Source: Erysipelotrichaceae bacterium
Lineage (GTDB): Bacteria > Bacillota_I > Bacilli_A > Erysipelotrichales > Erysipelotrichaceae
NCBI GenBank assembly: GCA_015058875.1
Contig: SVBN01000018.1
Location: 1-48,374, forward strand
Direction: 5' to 3'
DNA length: 48,374 nt
The position numbers and the translations under genes are program-made. Below, piece after piece: positions 16,453-24,141 of this stretch. The notes beneath the pieces were generated by a model that was not told where the DNA came from, did no database searches, and saw only the letters and a list, made by a program, of their open reading frames with translations. Position 1 is the first letter of the stretch. Each line of letters begins with the position of its first letter.

Positions 16453-17610
16453 TTATCGTTTTCCGGTTCCGATCATCCATGCTCTTCCGCGCACAAATGT
16501 CTGAACCACGTCATAATTACTGCCAAGAACCGTGATATCGGCGTCGTAACCTGTACACAGCATGCCCTTGCGGTCATCTATGCCGAGCGCTCTGGCCGGA
16601 TTGATTGTGCATGCGTTCAGTGCTGATTCAAACGGCACGCCGGCCTGTTCGCACAGGATCTGCAGTCCCCGGTTAATCTTCAGGGTGCTTCCGGCAAGTC
16701 CGCCGGTAGTGCACAGGTGCGCCGAACCGTCCGGATATATTTCGATTTCATTTCCACCGAACAAGTGATGTGAACCTGCCGGACATCCCTTGGCCATCAG
16801 GGAATCGCTCACCATGATGCCAAGATTTCTTCCTTTCGCATGGAAGAAAAGATTCAATACCGCAGGATGCACATGGATGCCGTCGCATATAATCTCGCCG
16901 TAGGTATCACGCATGCGCAGGGCGGCGCCGGCAAAGCCGGGTTCGCGATGGTGCAATCCGCGCATGCCGTTGAAGACATGCGTCATGGAGCGGGCGCCAT
17001 GGGCACATGCTTCAAGCGCCTGTTCGTACGCTGCGGAAGAATGCCCCTGGGAAACAAGAATTCCATGGGAAGCGCAGTATTCGGTCAGCTTGTAATCCGG
17101 ATCATGTTCGCATGCCATGGTGATGATCCGGATCAGCCCTTCTGCTTCTTCCTGAAGACATTGGAATTCCTGCAGGTCTGCGGGACGGACATGCTGCTGC
17201 GGCTGGGCACCTTTATATTTCTGGTCGAGGTAAGGTCCTTCCAGGTGTATGCCGAGTATTTCCGCTCCCTCGTATCCTTTCCTTACGGTGCCTGCGACAT
17301 TCCTGACTGCCGCCGCAAGTACCTCATAGCTCTGGGTGATGGTGGTGGGGCAGATGCCGGTAACGCCTTCCGAAGGGATTTCGTTCATCCACTTGCGCAG
17401 TCCTTCCGGCGTGGCGTCATTGGTATCCCAGCCGGCGTATCCGTGGGTATGGATATCGATAAATCCCGGTACGATTCTGAGATCGCCGTAATCAAGATCC
17501 GCAGTCCCGGTTTCGTAAGGGAGAATATCTCTGATCTTTGATCCGTTCAGTTCCAGCTGTGCCGGGACAAAGTGTGACTGGATCCAGACATTCCGGCTCT
17601 GTATGATCAT
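16453..17610 (-). CDS. nagA: N-acetylhexosamine-6-phosphate deacetylase (NagA/AgaA)
   Basis: This is a 385-aa amidohydrolase that removes acetate from N-acetyl-glucosamine-6-P or N-acetyl-galactosamine-6-P. Metal and catalytic motifs are Asp-Ile-His-Thr-His-Gly, His-Leu-Glu-Gly-Pro-Tyr, Ser-Gln-Gly-His-Ser, Met-Thr-His-Val-Phe-Asn-Gly-Met, and the catalytic Asp in Val-Ser-Asp-Ser-Leu-Met. The Cys-rich zinc features seen in some relatives are not obvious. Its start overlaps the gatZ stop (4 bp), giving translational coupling. The neighbours suggest GalNAc-6-P as the physiological substrate, so an AgaA role is likely. The family alone cannot tell. Confidence 0.92.
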   Translation of the reverse strand: MIIQSRNVWIQSHFVPAQLELNGSKIRDILPYETGTADLDYGDLRIVPGFIDIHTHGYAGWDTNDATPEGLRKWMNEIPSEGVTGICPTTITQSYEVLAAAVRNVAGTVRKGYEGAEILGIHLEGPYLDQKYKGAQPQQHVRPADLQEFQCLQEEAEGLIRIITMACEHDPDYKLTEYCASHGILVSQGHSSAAYEQALEACAHGARSMTHVFNGMRGLHHREPGFAGAALRMRDTYGEIICDGIHVHPAVLNLFFHAKGRNLGIMVSDSLMAKGCPAGSHHLFGGNEIEIYPDGSAHLCTTGGLAGSTLKINRGLQILCEQAGVPFESALNACTINPARALGIDDRKGMLCTGYDADITVLGSNYDVVQTFVRGRAWMIGTGKR

Positions 17611-18932
17611 TGTGAAACCTCCCGGAAGAGTTCCTGCTGGCGGGTTGCGTAGAGATATTCATCGATGGTATCACCGATATGATCAATAATCAGATCTTTC
17701 GGCCGGTTGGGAAGAGTTCCTTCCCGGACCCTGACATACTGCACCGGCATGAACTGGCTCAGCAGATTCAGCGGCACCCCGTTTTCAAGATGACGCATCA
17801 TCTTCTTCCTGGACTCGATGACATTTGTGTCCGGAAGGTAATACCGGCACCGGTCGGAAAAGGAATATTTCCTCTTCAGCATGATTTCCTTCTCACTGCC
17901 GGCATAGTGCTTCTTCCAATATCCCGGGTTGGCTGCCATGGCATCATCCAGCACTTCAATGAAATGGCTGGACTGATAGCCGTACAGTTCATTTTCCGCA
18001 TAGGCAAGGGCGTACAGCGCTTCCCTGAGAGCAAAGGTCATGCCCGGCCCGACCTTCAGGATCGCGATCCCGTCCTCAACCATCTCCCGGAGTTTCAGCT
18101 TGGTCTGGTAATCGGTGGAATGACCTTCAAAAACAATCTGCGGACAGTCTTTTAAAGCGGCACAAAGTGCGGCTGCTTTTTCCCGGTCATATTCCACGCA
18201 TCCGCTGTCTTTTTCTTCCACGCCCGGCTGAACAACAATGCCGATGACATTTTTCCAGGCGTGTTCCAGTCCGCTTTCAAGGAACGCCTGTTCAAATGCA
18301 TGCAGTGTCTTCCGGAAATCATCCGGAGATGTTATCTGAAGCTCGCCGCTTTCTTCTCCCTGCTGACCGCCGGGAACGGGTACTTCACTGCCGATGATAT
18401 AGACCGGCTCAACGGCATCCGGATTCTCCTTCAGGACGATCCGGAAGAAGGTGTCTTCGGCAGCCTTTGCCAGTCTTGCGCCGCGGCGGGCTATCACTTC
18501 ATCGCTCAGCTTTTCATCCTGCGGATCATCCGCAAGCCGCATACTGGTATCGATATGAATTTTTGTAAAACCGGCGGAAACATAGCACCGGATCAGCTCT
18601 TCCGCTTCCTGCATGGCATCTTCTTCATTCCGGTCCGCAAATGTCAGAGGGCCGAGATGGTCTCCTCCGAGAAACAGCAGGGAGGTATCAAACTGCATTT
18701 CTCCCGCAAGCCGGTATACAAAACTGCGGAAGTCTGCCGGCGTCATGCCGGTATAGCCGCCGTACTGATCGCACTGGTTTGCGGTGCTTTCGATCAGCAC
18801 GCAGGAGCCGGTATCCTTTCCTTTTTTCAGAGCGGCCCGGATAACATGCTCATTTGCGCTGCAGCAGGAATAAATGCCGACGGCTTTTCCCTGTTTCTGC
18901 ACTGTTACAATCTGCTTCAACGGATTTTTCAT
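17607..18932 (-). CDS. gatZ: GatZ/KbaZ-family protein (tagatose-bisphosphate aldolase accessory subunit or tagatose-6-P 4-epimerase)
   Basis: This is a 441-aa cytoplasmic TIM-barrel protein. Family signatures include Ile-Glu-Ser-Thr-Ala-Asn-Gln, Gly-Gly-Tyr-Thr-Gly-Met-Thr-Pro, Leu-Gly-Gly-Asp-His-Leu-Gly-Pro, Lys-Ile-His-Ile-Asp-Thr-Ser-Met, and Lys-Val-Gly-Pro-Gly-Met-Thr-Phe-Ala. In Escherichia coli the homologues KbaZ/GatZ support the catalytic aldolase KbaY/GatY. No KbaY/GatY and no tagatose-6-phosphate kinase lies in this window. I recall members of this family reported to epimerise fructose-6-P/tagatose-6-P at C4, which would complete the pathway here without ATP or aldolase. It is first in its operon, with an AGGAG box before the ATG. 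Confidence 0.9.
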   Translation of the reverse strand: MKNPLKQIVTVQKQGKAVGIYSCCSANEHVIRAALKKGKDTGSCVLIESTANQCDQYGGYTGMTPADFRSFVYRLAGEMQFDTSLLFLGGDHLGPLTFADRNEEDAMQEAEELIRCYVSAGFTKIHIDTSMRLADDPQDEKLSDEVIARRGARLAKAAEDTFFRIVLKENPDAVEPVYIIGSEVPVPGGQQGEESGELQITSPDDFRKTLHAFEQAFLESGLEHAWKNVIGIVVQPGVEEKDSGCVEYDREKAAALCAALKDCPQIVFEGHSTDYQTKLKLREMVEDGIAILKVGPGMTFALREALYALAYAENELYGYQSSHFIEVLDDAMAANPGYWKKHYAGSEKEIMLKRKYSFSDRCRYYLPDTNVIESRKKMMRHLENGVPLNLLSQFMPVQYVRVREGTLPNRPKDLIIDHIGDTIDEYLYATRQQELFREVSQ

Positions 18933-19001
18933 ATGTCTGTCTCCTCTCTCCGCCTGCAGTATATCTTTCGGAAAAACAGAAAAAAACCGGGTTACCGGTT
19001 A

Positions 19002-19029
19002 ATGCAAACATGCGTTTAATTAGTGCAAA
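19002..19029 (+). promoter_or_regulatory. candidate AraC-type operator upstream of the gatZ operon
   Basis: ATGCAAA (19002-19008) and GTGCAAA (19023-19029) are direct repeats 21 bp apart. The whole 28-bp site matches the site before the PTS operon at 19 positions, including the 12-mer AATTAGTGCAAA. Relative to its gene the orientation is opposite to the PTS copy. A possible gatZ -10 TATACT lies at 18963-18958. Confidence 0.6.
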
Positions 19030-19049
19030 ACAAGCAAATGGAAAAGAAA

Positions 19050-19083
19050 GCAAAAGAAAATCCGGCTGATTACCGGCCGGATT
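19050..19083 (-). terminator. terminator of the 2-hydroxyacid dehydrogenase gene
   Basis: AATCCGGC (19059-19066) pairs with GCCGGATT (19076-19083), and the minus strand continues TTTTCTTTTG. A second small hairpin (AACCGG/CCGGTT, 18985-19000) with seven Ts lies further along, ahead of gatZ. Together they separate the two minus-strand transcription units. Confidence 0.75.
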
Positions 19084-19098
19084 CATCTGAATACAGTA

Positions 19099-20037
19099 TT
19101 AGTAGCCGAGCTTTCTGTCGACAATATGGAGCGGTTTCTTCCCTTCGGAAACAAGCTTCAGGTTTTCGGAAACAATATCCAGCAGTCTGCCGCGGATGAT
19201 ATTGGAATCGGACCCGCCGCTGATGTGCGGGGTGATATATACCCGTTCCGTATTCCAGAGCGGATGGTTGAGCGGCAGCGGTTCCGGATCGGTCACATCC
19301 AGATATACGCCGCGGAACCAGCCTTCTCTCGCAAGTTTCAGCAGGGCTTCCGTATCAATGGCAGAGCCTCTTCCGACATTGATCAGAATGCTGTCTTTCT
19401 TCATTGTACGCATGCGCTCTTCATTGAATATATGAACGGTTTCCGGCGTTTCCGGAAGGGAGAGGGCGACGATGTCCGCCTCCGGCAGGATCTGATCCAG
19501 ATCGGTGAAGGAATACAATTCCTTAACGTAGTCCGGGGTGTCATGAACCGTTCTTCTGACGCCATAGCATTCCGCACCGAGCAGATTCATTTTCTTCAGG
19601 AATGTACCGCCGATCGATCCCATTCCGACAGATAATACTTTGGATCCGCTGATCAGACGGGGCTGGTCCAGACGCGTCCACAGTCGTTCTTTCTGCTGTC
19701 CGAGATACCCCGGAAGAACCTTTTCCACCGCAAATGCACAGGCAATCATATACTCGGAAATTGCTTCGCCGAATACATCATAGGCATTTGTCAGAAGAAT
19801 TTCCTGATCGATATCTTTATACTGGTTTGCACCGGCGCTGAGCAGCTGAAGCCATTCCGCTTTTGCGAATTTCTTCAGAACATCCATGCGGGGATTGCCG
19901 AGAATGATTTCCGTTTCCTTAAAGACTTCTTCAGGAAGATTCCAGTCTCCCGCAAAAGTGAACTGATATCCGGGAATTTCTGTGAGCCGCTGTTTTTCAT
20001 CGTCACGCAGCTTCATGACGAACAGTACGTGTTTCAT
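19099..20037 (-). CDS. D-isomer-specific 2-hydroxyacid dehydrogenase
   Basis: This is a 312-aa NAD(P)-dependent oxidoreductase that interconverts 2-keto and D-2-hydroxy acids. The Rossmann motif is Gly-Met-Gly-Ser-Ile-Gly-Gly. Catalytic residues fit the family: Arg in Asn-Val-Gly-Arg-Gly-Ser, Glu in Asp-Pro-Glu-Pro-Leu, and His in Thr-Pro-His-Ile-Ser-Gly. I chose the ATG at 20037, with GGAGG upstream (minus strand). The longer frame to 20073 lacks a site. It is a single-gene unit just upstream of the GalNAc operon but separated by terminators. The exact substrate (lactate, glyoxylate, hydroxypyruvate or other) is unknown. Confidence 0.88.
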   Translation of the reverse strand: MKHVLFVMKLRDDEKQRLTEIPGYQFTFAGDWNLPEEVFKETEIILGNPRMDVLKKFAKAEWLQLLSAGANQYKDIDQEILLTNAYDVFGEAISEYMIACAFAVEKVLPGYLGQQKERLWTRLDQPRLISGSKVLSVGMGSIGGTFLKKMNLLGAECYGVRRTVHDTPDYVKELYSFTDLDQILPEADIVALSLPETPETVHIFNEERMRTMKKDSILINVGRGSAIDTEALLKLAREGWFRGVYLDVTDPEPLPLNHPLWNTERVYITPHISGGSDSNIIRGRLLDIVSENLKLVSEGKKPLHIVDRKLGY

Positions 20038-20152
20038 GTGCAAAACCTCCGGGGATATTCTAACATGACGCACTGACAGCAGTAACTGTATACGCTCATT
20101 TCAGATAATCCGTTTTATAATGAATCTGTATCAGATGGAAGGAAAAGAAATT

Positions 20153-20845
20153 ATGTTCAAGAATGTCAAATGGTCTGCGATTGTGACCGCTGCTCTGTAT
20201 ATTGCCTCGGGAGCATTGCTGTTTGTTTATCCCCAGCTCAGTGAGAATCTGATCTGCGATGTTATCGGCATTGCCGTGATTGTCTGGGGTCTGATCCATA
20301 TCACATCCTACTTTATGATGGACCTGCAGGAATCACTGTTCCGCAACGACTTTACGGAAGGCGTGATCATGGTGCTGATCGGCATCCTTGTTATCTATCA
20401 GAAACTGCTGTTTCAGCAGCTGGTACCGTTCCTGCTTTCGATCGTCATCATCGCCAGCGGAATCATGAAGCTGCAGGACGGCATTGATGCCCACCGTATC
20501 GGATTTCCTAACGGATGGATCTATCTTGTTCTGGCATCCATCTCCGTCGTGTTCGGACTGGTCATTATGTTCGAACTGATTCCGGCAGGCCAGCTGATCT
20601 TCAAGGTGCTTGGCGCCGGGCTCTTCTACAGCGGCGTCACCGATCTGTTCTCCGCGCTTTATCTCTCGGCCCAGATTAAAAAATACCGCGAAAAGAATGA
20701 TGAAGTGGAACCGCTGAATCCCGAACCGGTCATGAGCGAACCGGCTGAGGAAGCACAGCCTGAAATCATTCCGCCGGTACAGCCGGCAATGAATTTCGAT
20801 CCGGATACCGGCGAGCCGATCAAAAAAGAGGAAGAACAGTTCTGA
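20153..20845 (+). CDS. DUF308 (HdeD-like) membrane protein
   Basis: This is a 230-aa integral membrane protein with about six hydrophobic helices in the first 170 residues, typical of DUF308/HdeD. In enterobacteria HdeD is linked to acid resistance, but the function in Bacillota is unknown. The cytoplasmic tail (about 180-230) is rich in Glu and Pro. I chose the ATG at 20153, which has an AGGAAAAG site upstream. A longer frame from 20120 has no ribosome-binding site, and a TATAAT box at 20116-20121 overlaps that earlier start. A strong terminator follows the gene. Confidence 0.8.
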   Translation: MFKNVKWSAIVTAALYIASGALLFVYPQLSENLICDVIGIAVIVWGLIHITSYFMMDLQESLFRNDFTEGVIMVLIGILVIYQKLLFQQLVPFLLSIVIIASGIMKLQDGIDAHRIGFPNGWIYLVLASISVVFGLVIMFELIPAGQLIFKVLGAGLFYSGVTDLFSALYLSAQIKKYREKNDEVEPLNPEPVMSEPAEEAQPEIIPPVQPAMNFDPDTGEPIKKEEEQF

Positions 20846-20867
20846 ACAGACAGTACAATTGACAGGG

Positions 20868-20918
20868 AAAACCGGTCTTTTCCCGGGACCAGCATGTCCT
20901 GGGCAGGCCGGTTTTCTG
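20868..20918 (+). terminator. nested-hairpin terminator after the DUF308 gene
   Basis: The outer stem is AAAACCGG (20868-20875) with CCGGTTTT (20908-20915). An inner stem CCCGGGAC/GTCCTGGG has one wobble pair. A short T-rich tail follows. Confidence 0.75.
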
Positions 20919-20948
20919 TTTCCGTACTGCCTGCAATGATCGATATGC

Positions 20949-20977
20949 TTTTCATTTTGCACTGCTTGCCATAAAAT
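20949..20977 (+). promoter_or_regulatory. candidate sigma-A promoter for lgt
   Basis: TTTTCA (20949-20954), a 17-bp spacer, and TAAAAT (20972-20977) lie 27 nt before the lgt start. Confidence 0.5.
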
Positions 20978-21003
20978 AACATAACGAAGCGGAGGTCGAT
21001 GAT

Positions 21004-21777
21004 ATGTACAATGATTGGCTGACAATCGGAAGATTTACCATCCATGGATATGGATTTATGATAGCTGTCGGTATTCTTGCGGCATTTTTCTACAGTGAGC
21101 GTCAGGCAAAAAAACACGGAATGCAGGCGGATCAGGCGGACAATATTATCTTTACATGTCTGATCAGCGGATTCCTCGTGTCCAAACTGACCTATATTCT
21201 GGTGAACTTTCAGGAGTTTCTGAAGGATCCCGTATCCTTTATCAGCTCCTCCGGATGGGTAGTATTCGGCGGTATTATCGGCGGAATTCTCGGCGCATGG
21301 ATTTACTGCCGGATAAAGAAACTTGATTTCATGGCATATTTCAACATGCTGTTCCCGGCGGTCGCACTGGCACAGGGATTCGGAAGGATCGGCTGCTTCT
21401 TTGCGGGATGCTGCTACGGAGTGGAAACTCACGGTGCATTCGGCGTGACTTTCCCGGCGCATTCCCTGGCACCGTCCGGCGTGCCGCTGGTTCCGACCCA
21501 GCTGATATCCTCACTCGGGGACTTTATGCTGTTTCTGATCCTGTATAAGCTGTACGAAGATCAGAACACCCGGAAATACACCGGCAGTGTGTATCTGGTG
21601 CTGTACAGTCTCGGCAGATTCATGATTGAATTCCTGCGCGGGGATGTGGAACGCGGACATATCGGATTTCTTTCCACATCACAGTTCATCGCTTTGTTTG
21701 CGGCGGTTGCCGGGATTCTGCTGGTATTGAGAATCCGCAAAGCAGGCGGAAACGATAAAATGAATATGGTAGAATGA
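21004..21777 (+). CDS. lgt: prolipoprotein diacylglyceryl transferase
   Basis: Lgt attaches diacylglycerol from phosphatidylglycerol to the lipobox cysteine of prelipoproteins, the first step of lipoprotein maturation in the membrane. The 257-aa product has about seven membrane spans. It has the Lgt signature Gly-Arg-Ile-Gly-Cys-Phe-Phe-Ala-Gly-Cys-Cys-Tyr-Gly around residues 125-140. It also has His-Gly-Tyr-Gly-Phe in the first span and Arg-Phe-Met-Ile-Glu-Phe-Leu-Arg-Gly-Asp near 205. The start has a GGAGG box about 9 nt upstream. rpiB follows after 18 nt. The two lipoproteins in this window (33.8 and 39.3 kb) would be its substrates. Confidence 0.95.
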   Translation: MYNDWLTIGRFTIHGYGFMIAVGILAAFFYSERQAKKHGMQADQADNIIFTCLISGFLVSKLTYILVNFQEFLKDPVSFISSSGWVVFGGIIGGILGAWIYCRIKKLDFMAYFNMLFPAVALAQGFGRIGCFFAGCCYGVETHGAFGVTFPAHSLAPSGVPLVPTQLISSLGDFMLFLILYKLYEDQNTRKYTGSVYLVLYSLGRFMIEFLRGDVERGHIGFLSTSQFIALFAAVAGILLVLRIRKAGGNDKMNMVE

Positions 21778-21795
21778 AGAGCGGAGGGCATGTGT

Positions 21796-22254
21796 ATGAA
21801 AATCGGAATTGCGAATGACCACTCGGCAGTGGATATGAAAAAAGAAGTTGTGGCTTATCTCGAGTCACAGGGACATGAAGTGATCAATTACGGAACAGAC
21901 AGCTATGAAAGCACCGATTATCCGGTCTGGGGTGAAAAGGTTGCCAACGCCGTCGCAAACGGTGAGGTGGAGCGCGGTGTTGCGATCTGCGGAACCGGAC
22001 TCGGAATTTCCCTTGCGGCGAACAAAGTGAACGGCATCCGTGCCTGCGTCTGCTCGGAACCGTACACGGCAAAATACAGCCGTCTGCACAACAACTGCAA
22101 TGTGATCTGCTTCGGCGCAAGAGTCATCGGCATCGAACTCGCCAAGATGATTCTGGATGAATTCATGAATACGGAATTCGAGGGCGGAAGACACGAGCGC
22201 AGAGTTGCACTGATCACGGATATTGAAAGAAGAAATTCAGGAAAAGCTGAATGA
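21796..22254 (+). CDS. rpiB: RpiB/LacAB family sugar-phosphate isomerase
   Basis: This is a 152-aa aldose-ketose isomerase, probably ribose-5-phosphate isomerase B. The start Met-Lys-Ile-Gly-Ile-Ala-Asn-Asp-His-Ser contains the phosphate-site Asp-His. The catalytic cysteine lies in Ile-Cys-Gly-Thr-Gly-Leu-Gly-Ile-Ser, and Asn-Lys-Val-Asn-Gly-Ile-Arg-Ala follows. I chose the second ATG (21796), because GGAGGG is too close to the first (21790). The stop overlaps the next start (ATGA). A galactose-6-phosphate isomerase role is less likely, because such enzymes need a paired LacA/LacB gene and only one copy is seen. Confidence 0.88.
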   Translation: MKIGIANDHSAVDMKKEVVAYLESQGHEVINYGTDSYESTDYPVWGEKVANAVANGEVERGVAICGTGLGISLAANKVNGIRACVCSEPYTAKYSRLHNNCNVICFGARVIGIELAKMILDEFMNTEFEGGRHERRVALITDIERRNSGKAE

Positions 22255-23012
22255 AACGCATATTGAAAATCGCAGTTCCGGTGCTGGTGATTCTCGGAAT
22301 TCTGTACTGGATGCCATTCATTACCGTCAATATTCAGGAAGGCGGGGCGCAGTTCCGTGTGCCTTTCGGCTGTTCGCTGGAAAGCAATGACGGTGAGAAG
22401 GTGACATTCCGCAGTCTCAGAAGCGCCTATGCGCTGGAAAAGGATGCGGACAATGCCATGATGGCGTACGGGGAAAGCAAATGCTACGGAAAGACTTATT
22501 ACTATGATAAGTCAAATGACGTTTCCTATTATGATGTGGAGACTGAATCCGGGTTCCCGAGCCGTGTCAGCTATCTTTATGAAAGCGGAAATGCATGCCT
22601 GGGCTGGACGGAAGATGACGAAATCGCGTGGCCGTACGGCGATCCGATGGAAGTGGATCTTTCGATTACCCCCGAGGAAGCAATGGCTCTGGAAAATCCG
22701 TGGTTTGTGATTGTGGACGGAGTTCCGCAGAACGAATATGTGTTCAATGAATTTTCCAGGAATTTCAAGCAGGGCGTATGCAGCTACTTCCGTACGATGA
22801 TTGTGGAAGGAAATGAGAAATCACTGGTCGATATCCAGCTGCTGACTCCGGAAAACGGTGCGTTCTATATCCGGACACGGAATGCGGATTGGATCGAAGA
22901 AGGACCGTATCCGCGCGTTTCCGAAATTGAGATGAACGGAGAAGTCTGGATGGCAGCCTTTGCCAAGAATTCATCCAAGGCGGAAGCCATTCCGCTGTTC
23001 AGAGGAAGATAA
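22251..23012 (+). CDS. membrane-anchored hypothetical protein, 253 aa
   Basis: The function is unknown. The first about 25 residues are a hydrophobic anchor or uncleaved signal (Lys-Arg-Ile-Leu-Lys-Ile-Ala-Val-Pro-Val-Leu-Val-Ile-Leu-Gly-Ile-Leu). The rest is an extracytoplasmic, acidic, Tyr-rich domain with no family I recognise. The start overlaps the rpiB stop by 4 bp, so it is co-translated with rpiB and lgt. A strong terminator overlaps its stop codon. Confidence 0.75.
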   Translation: MKRILKIAVPVLVILGILYWMPFITVNIQEGGAQFRVPFGCSLESNDGEKVTFRSLRSAYALEKDADNAMMAYGESKCYGKTYYYDKSNDVSYYDVETESGFPSRVSYLYESGNACLGWTEDDEIAWPYGDPMEVDLSITPEEAMALENPWFVIVDGVPQNEYVFNEFSRNFKQGVCSYFRTMIVEGNEKSLVDIQLLTPENGAFYIRTRNADWIEEGPYPRVSEIEMNGEVWMAAFAKNSSKAEAIPLFRGR

Positions 23013-23033
23013 AACCGGAGAAATCCGGTTTTT
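23011..23033 (+). terminator. intrinsic terminator ending the lgt-rpiB unit
   Basis: AAAACCGG (23011-23018), loop AGAAAT, CCGGTTTT (23025-23032) plus another T. It overlaps the stop codon of the preceding gene and lies only 20 nt before the next start. Confidence 0.8.
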
Positions 23034-23052
23034 GCATATCGGAGATACGGAT

Positions 23053-24123
23053 ATGATTGATGAAGAAAAAAGAGCGGAAGCCGAACAGCTGATTCCGAAA
23101 CCGGAACTGAGGCTGGGATATACCGCGGCACTTTATTACAATGTGCGGAACACGAAGCTGCCGAAGCAGCTGGATCTGCTGGAAGAATGGTTTCCCGGAC
23201 TGGTGATCCGTCTGGAAGAAACAGACGGAACGGAAAAGAGACCTCCGGAGTATATTGATACGGAACGGATGATTCATGCCGTCAGATATCACAATTATAT
23301 TTATTCCGGCGGAAACAACCGGGTAACGCATATTACCGGAAAACTGACAGGCACTGCTTCCAGCAACCTGGAAAAGGAACGGAAGGCCGCGGAGCTGATC
23401 CAGAAAAATATTGCGCGCAGACTGGTATCCGAGATGAATCCGGTTGCGGATCTGCATGAGCATATGGAGAAAATGATCGATGAACTGGACGAAGAACAGA
23501 CGGATACATTCCACTATATCCTGTATATGTACGTGCTGATGTGTGCGGACCGGTACCGGGAAAAGGAAGCTTATGAGCGGGATGAGGAACTGTTTCCGCT
23601 GGATGAGGAAACCATAGAGCAGATTCTTTACAATGCCCTGTATCAGCTTTCGAAGTATGACTGGGACGGACTGGTCAATGCCTGGATGTGGCTGATGCTG
23701 GGGAGTCTGCTGAGAAATGAATGCGGCAGGGTTTTAAGGGTATATGACAGTTCATTTGTGCCGGTATACCGGGCACCGGGAAGCGAAGACGGACTGTTTT
23801 CCCGGCTGCGTTATCTGGTCGCACCGGAACAGTATGAAAGCTTCTATGCCGGGGATGATCTTGACAGACAGTTTCCCGGTACGGAATGGTACTGCGATCA
23901 GTGCGGCGAACACCTGAATGAGCAGGAGGGCTTCGATGATCATCTTGAGGCATGGCAGTGCCGCAGATGCGGGCATATCAATCCGATCAGCTTTGAGCAG
24001 CTGTATGAGAACAAAGAAGACTGGCTGAATGATATTCATGCGGAAACAAGAGAACGGTTTGAGCAGACTATCGAAAAAAGAAGGGCTGAACTGAAGGCAG
24101 AGACAGAAGAAAAGCAGGAGTGA
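23053..24123 (+). CDS. hypothetical protein with C-terminal zinc ribbon, 356 aa
   Basis: This is a cytoplasmic acidic protein of unknown function. Residues 1-270 are largely helical and unrecognised. A zinc ribbon follows (about 280-320): Tyr-Cys-Asp-Gln-Cys-Gly-Glu-His-Leu-Asn-Glu-Gln, then Trp-Gln-Cys-Arg-Arg-Cys-Gly-His-Ile-Asn. The same ribbon occurs at the end of several Bacillota hypothetical proteins. The last 30 residues are a charged helix, possibly coiled coil. I chose the ATG at 23053, with GGAGA about 8 nt upstream. The longer frame to 22960 runs through the upstream terminator. Its transcription start must lie within or just after the previous gene. Confidence 0.75.
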   Translation: MIDEEKRAEAEQLIPKPELRLGYTAALYYNVRNTKLPKQLDLLEEWFPGLVIRLEETDGTEKRPPEYIDTERMIHAVRYHNYIYSGGNNRVTHITGKLTGTASSNLEKERKAAELIQKNIARRLVSEMNPVADLHEHMEKMIDELDEEQTDTFHYILYMYVLMCADRYREKEAYERDEELFPLDEETIEQILYNALYQLSKYDWDGLVNAWMWLMLGSLLRNECGRVLRVYDSSFVPVYRAPGSEDGLFSRLRYLVAPEQYESFYAGDDLDRQFPGTEWYCDQCGEHLNEQEGFDDHLEAWQCRRCGHINPISFEQLYENKEDWLNDIHAETRERFEQTIEKRRAELKAETEEKQE

Positions 24124-24137
24124 GTCCTGCTTTTCTT
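24107..24137. terminator. bidirectional terminator between convergent genes
   Basis: A perfect 13-bp inverted repeat, AAGAAAAGCAGGA (24107-24119) and its complement (24125-24137), has loop GTGAG. T-rich arms on both strands serve both the zinc-ribbon gene and ftsH. Confidence 0.85.
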
Positions 24138-24141
24138 CGGG

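Noticed and set aside
21796-22254. Galactose-6-phosphate isomerase (LacA/LacB) serving the GalNAc locus
   Set aside because: There is only one subunit gene, and it is in an lgt operon away from the GalNAc genes. RpiB is the simpler call.
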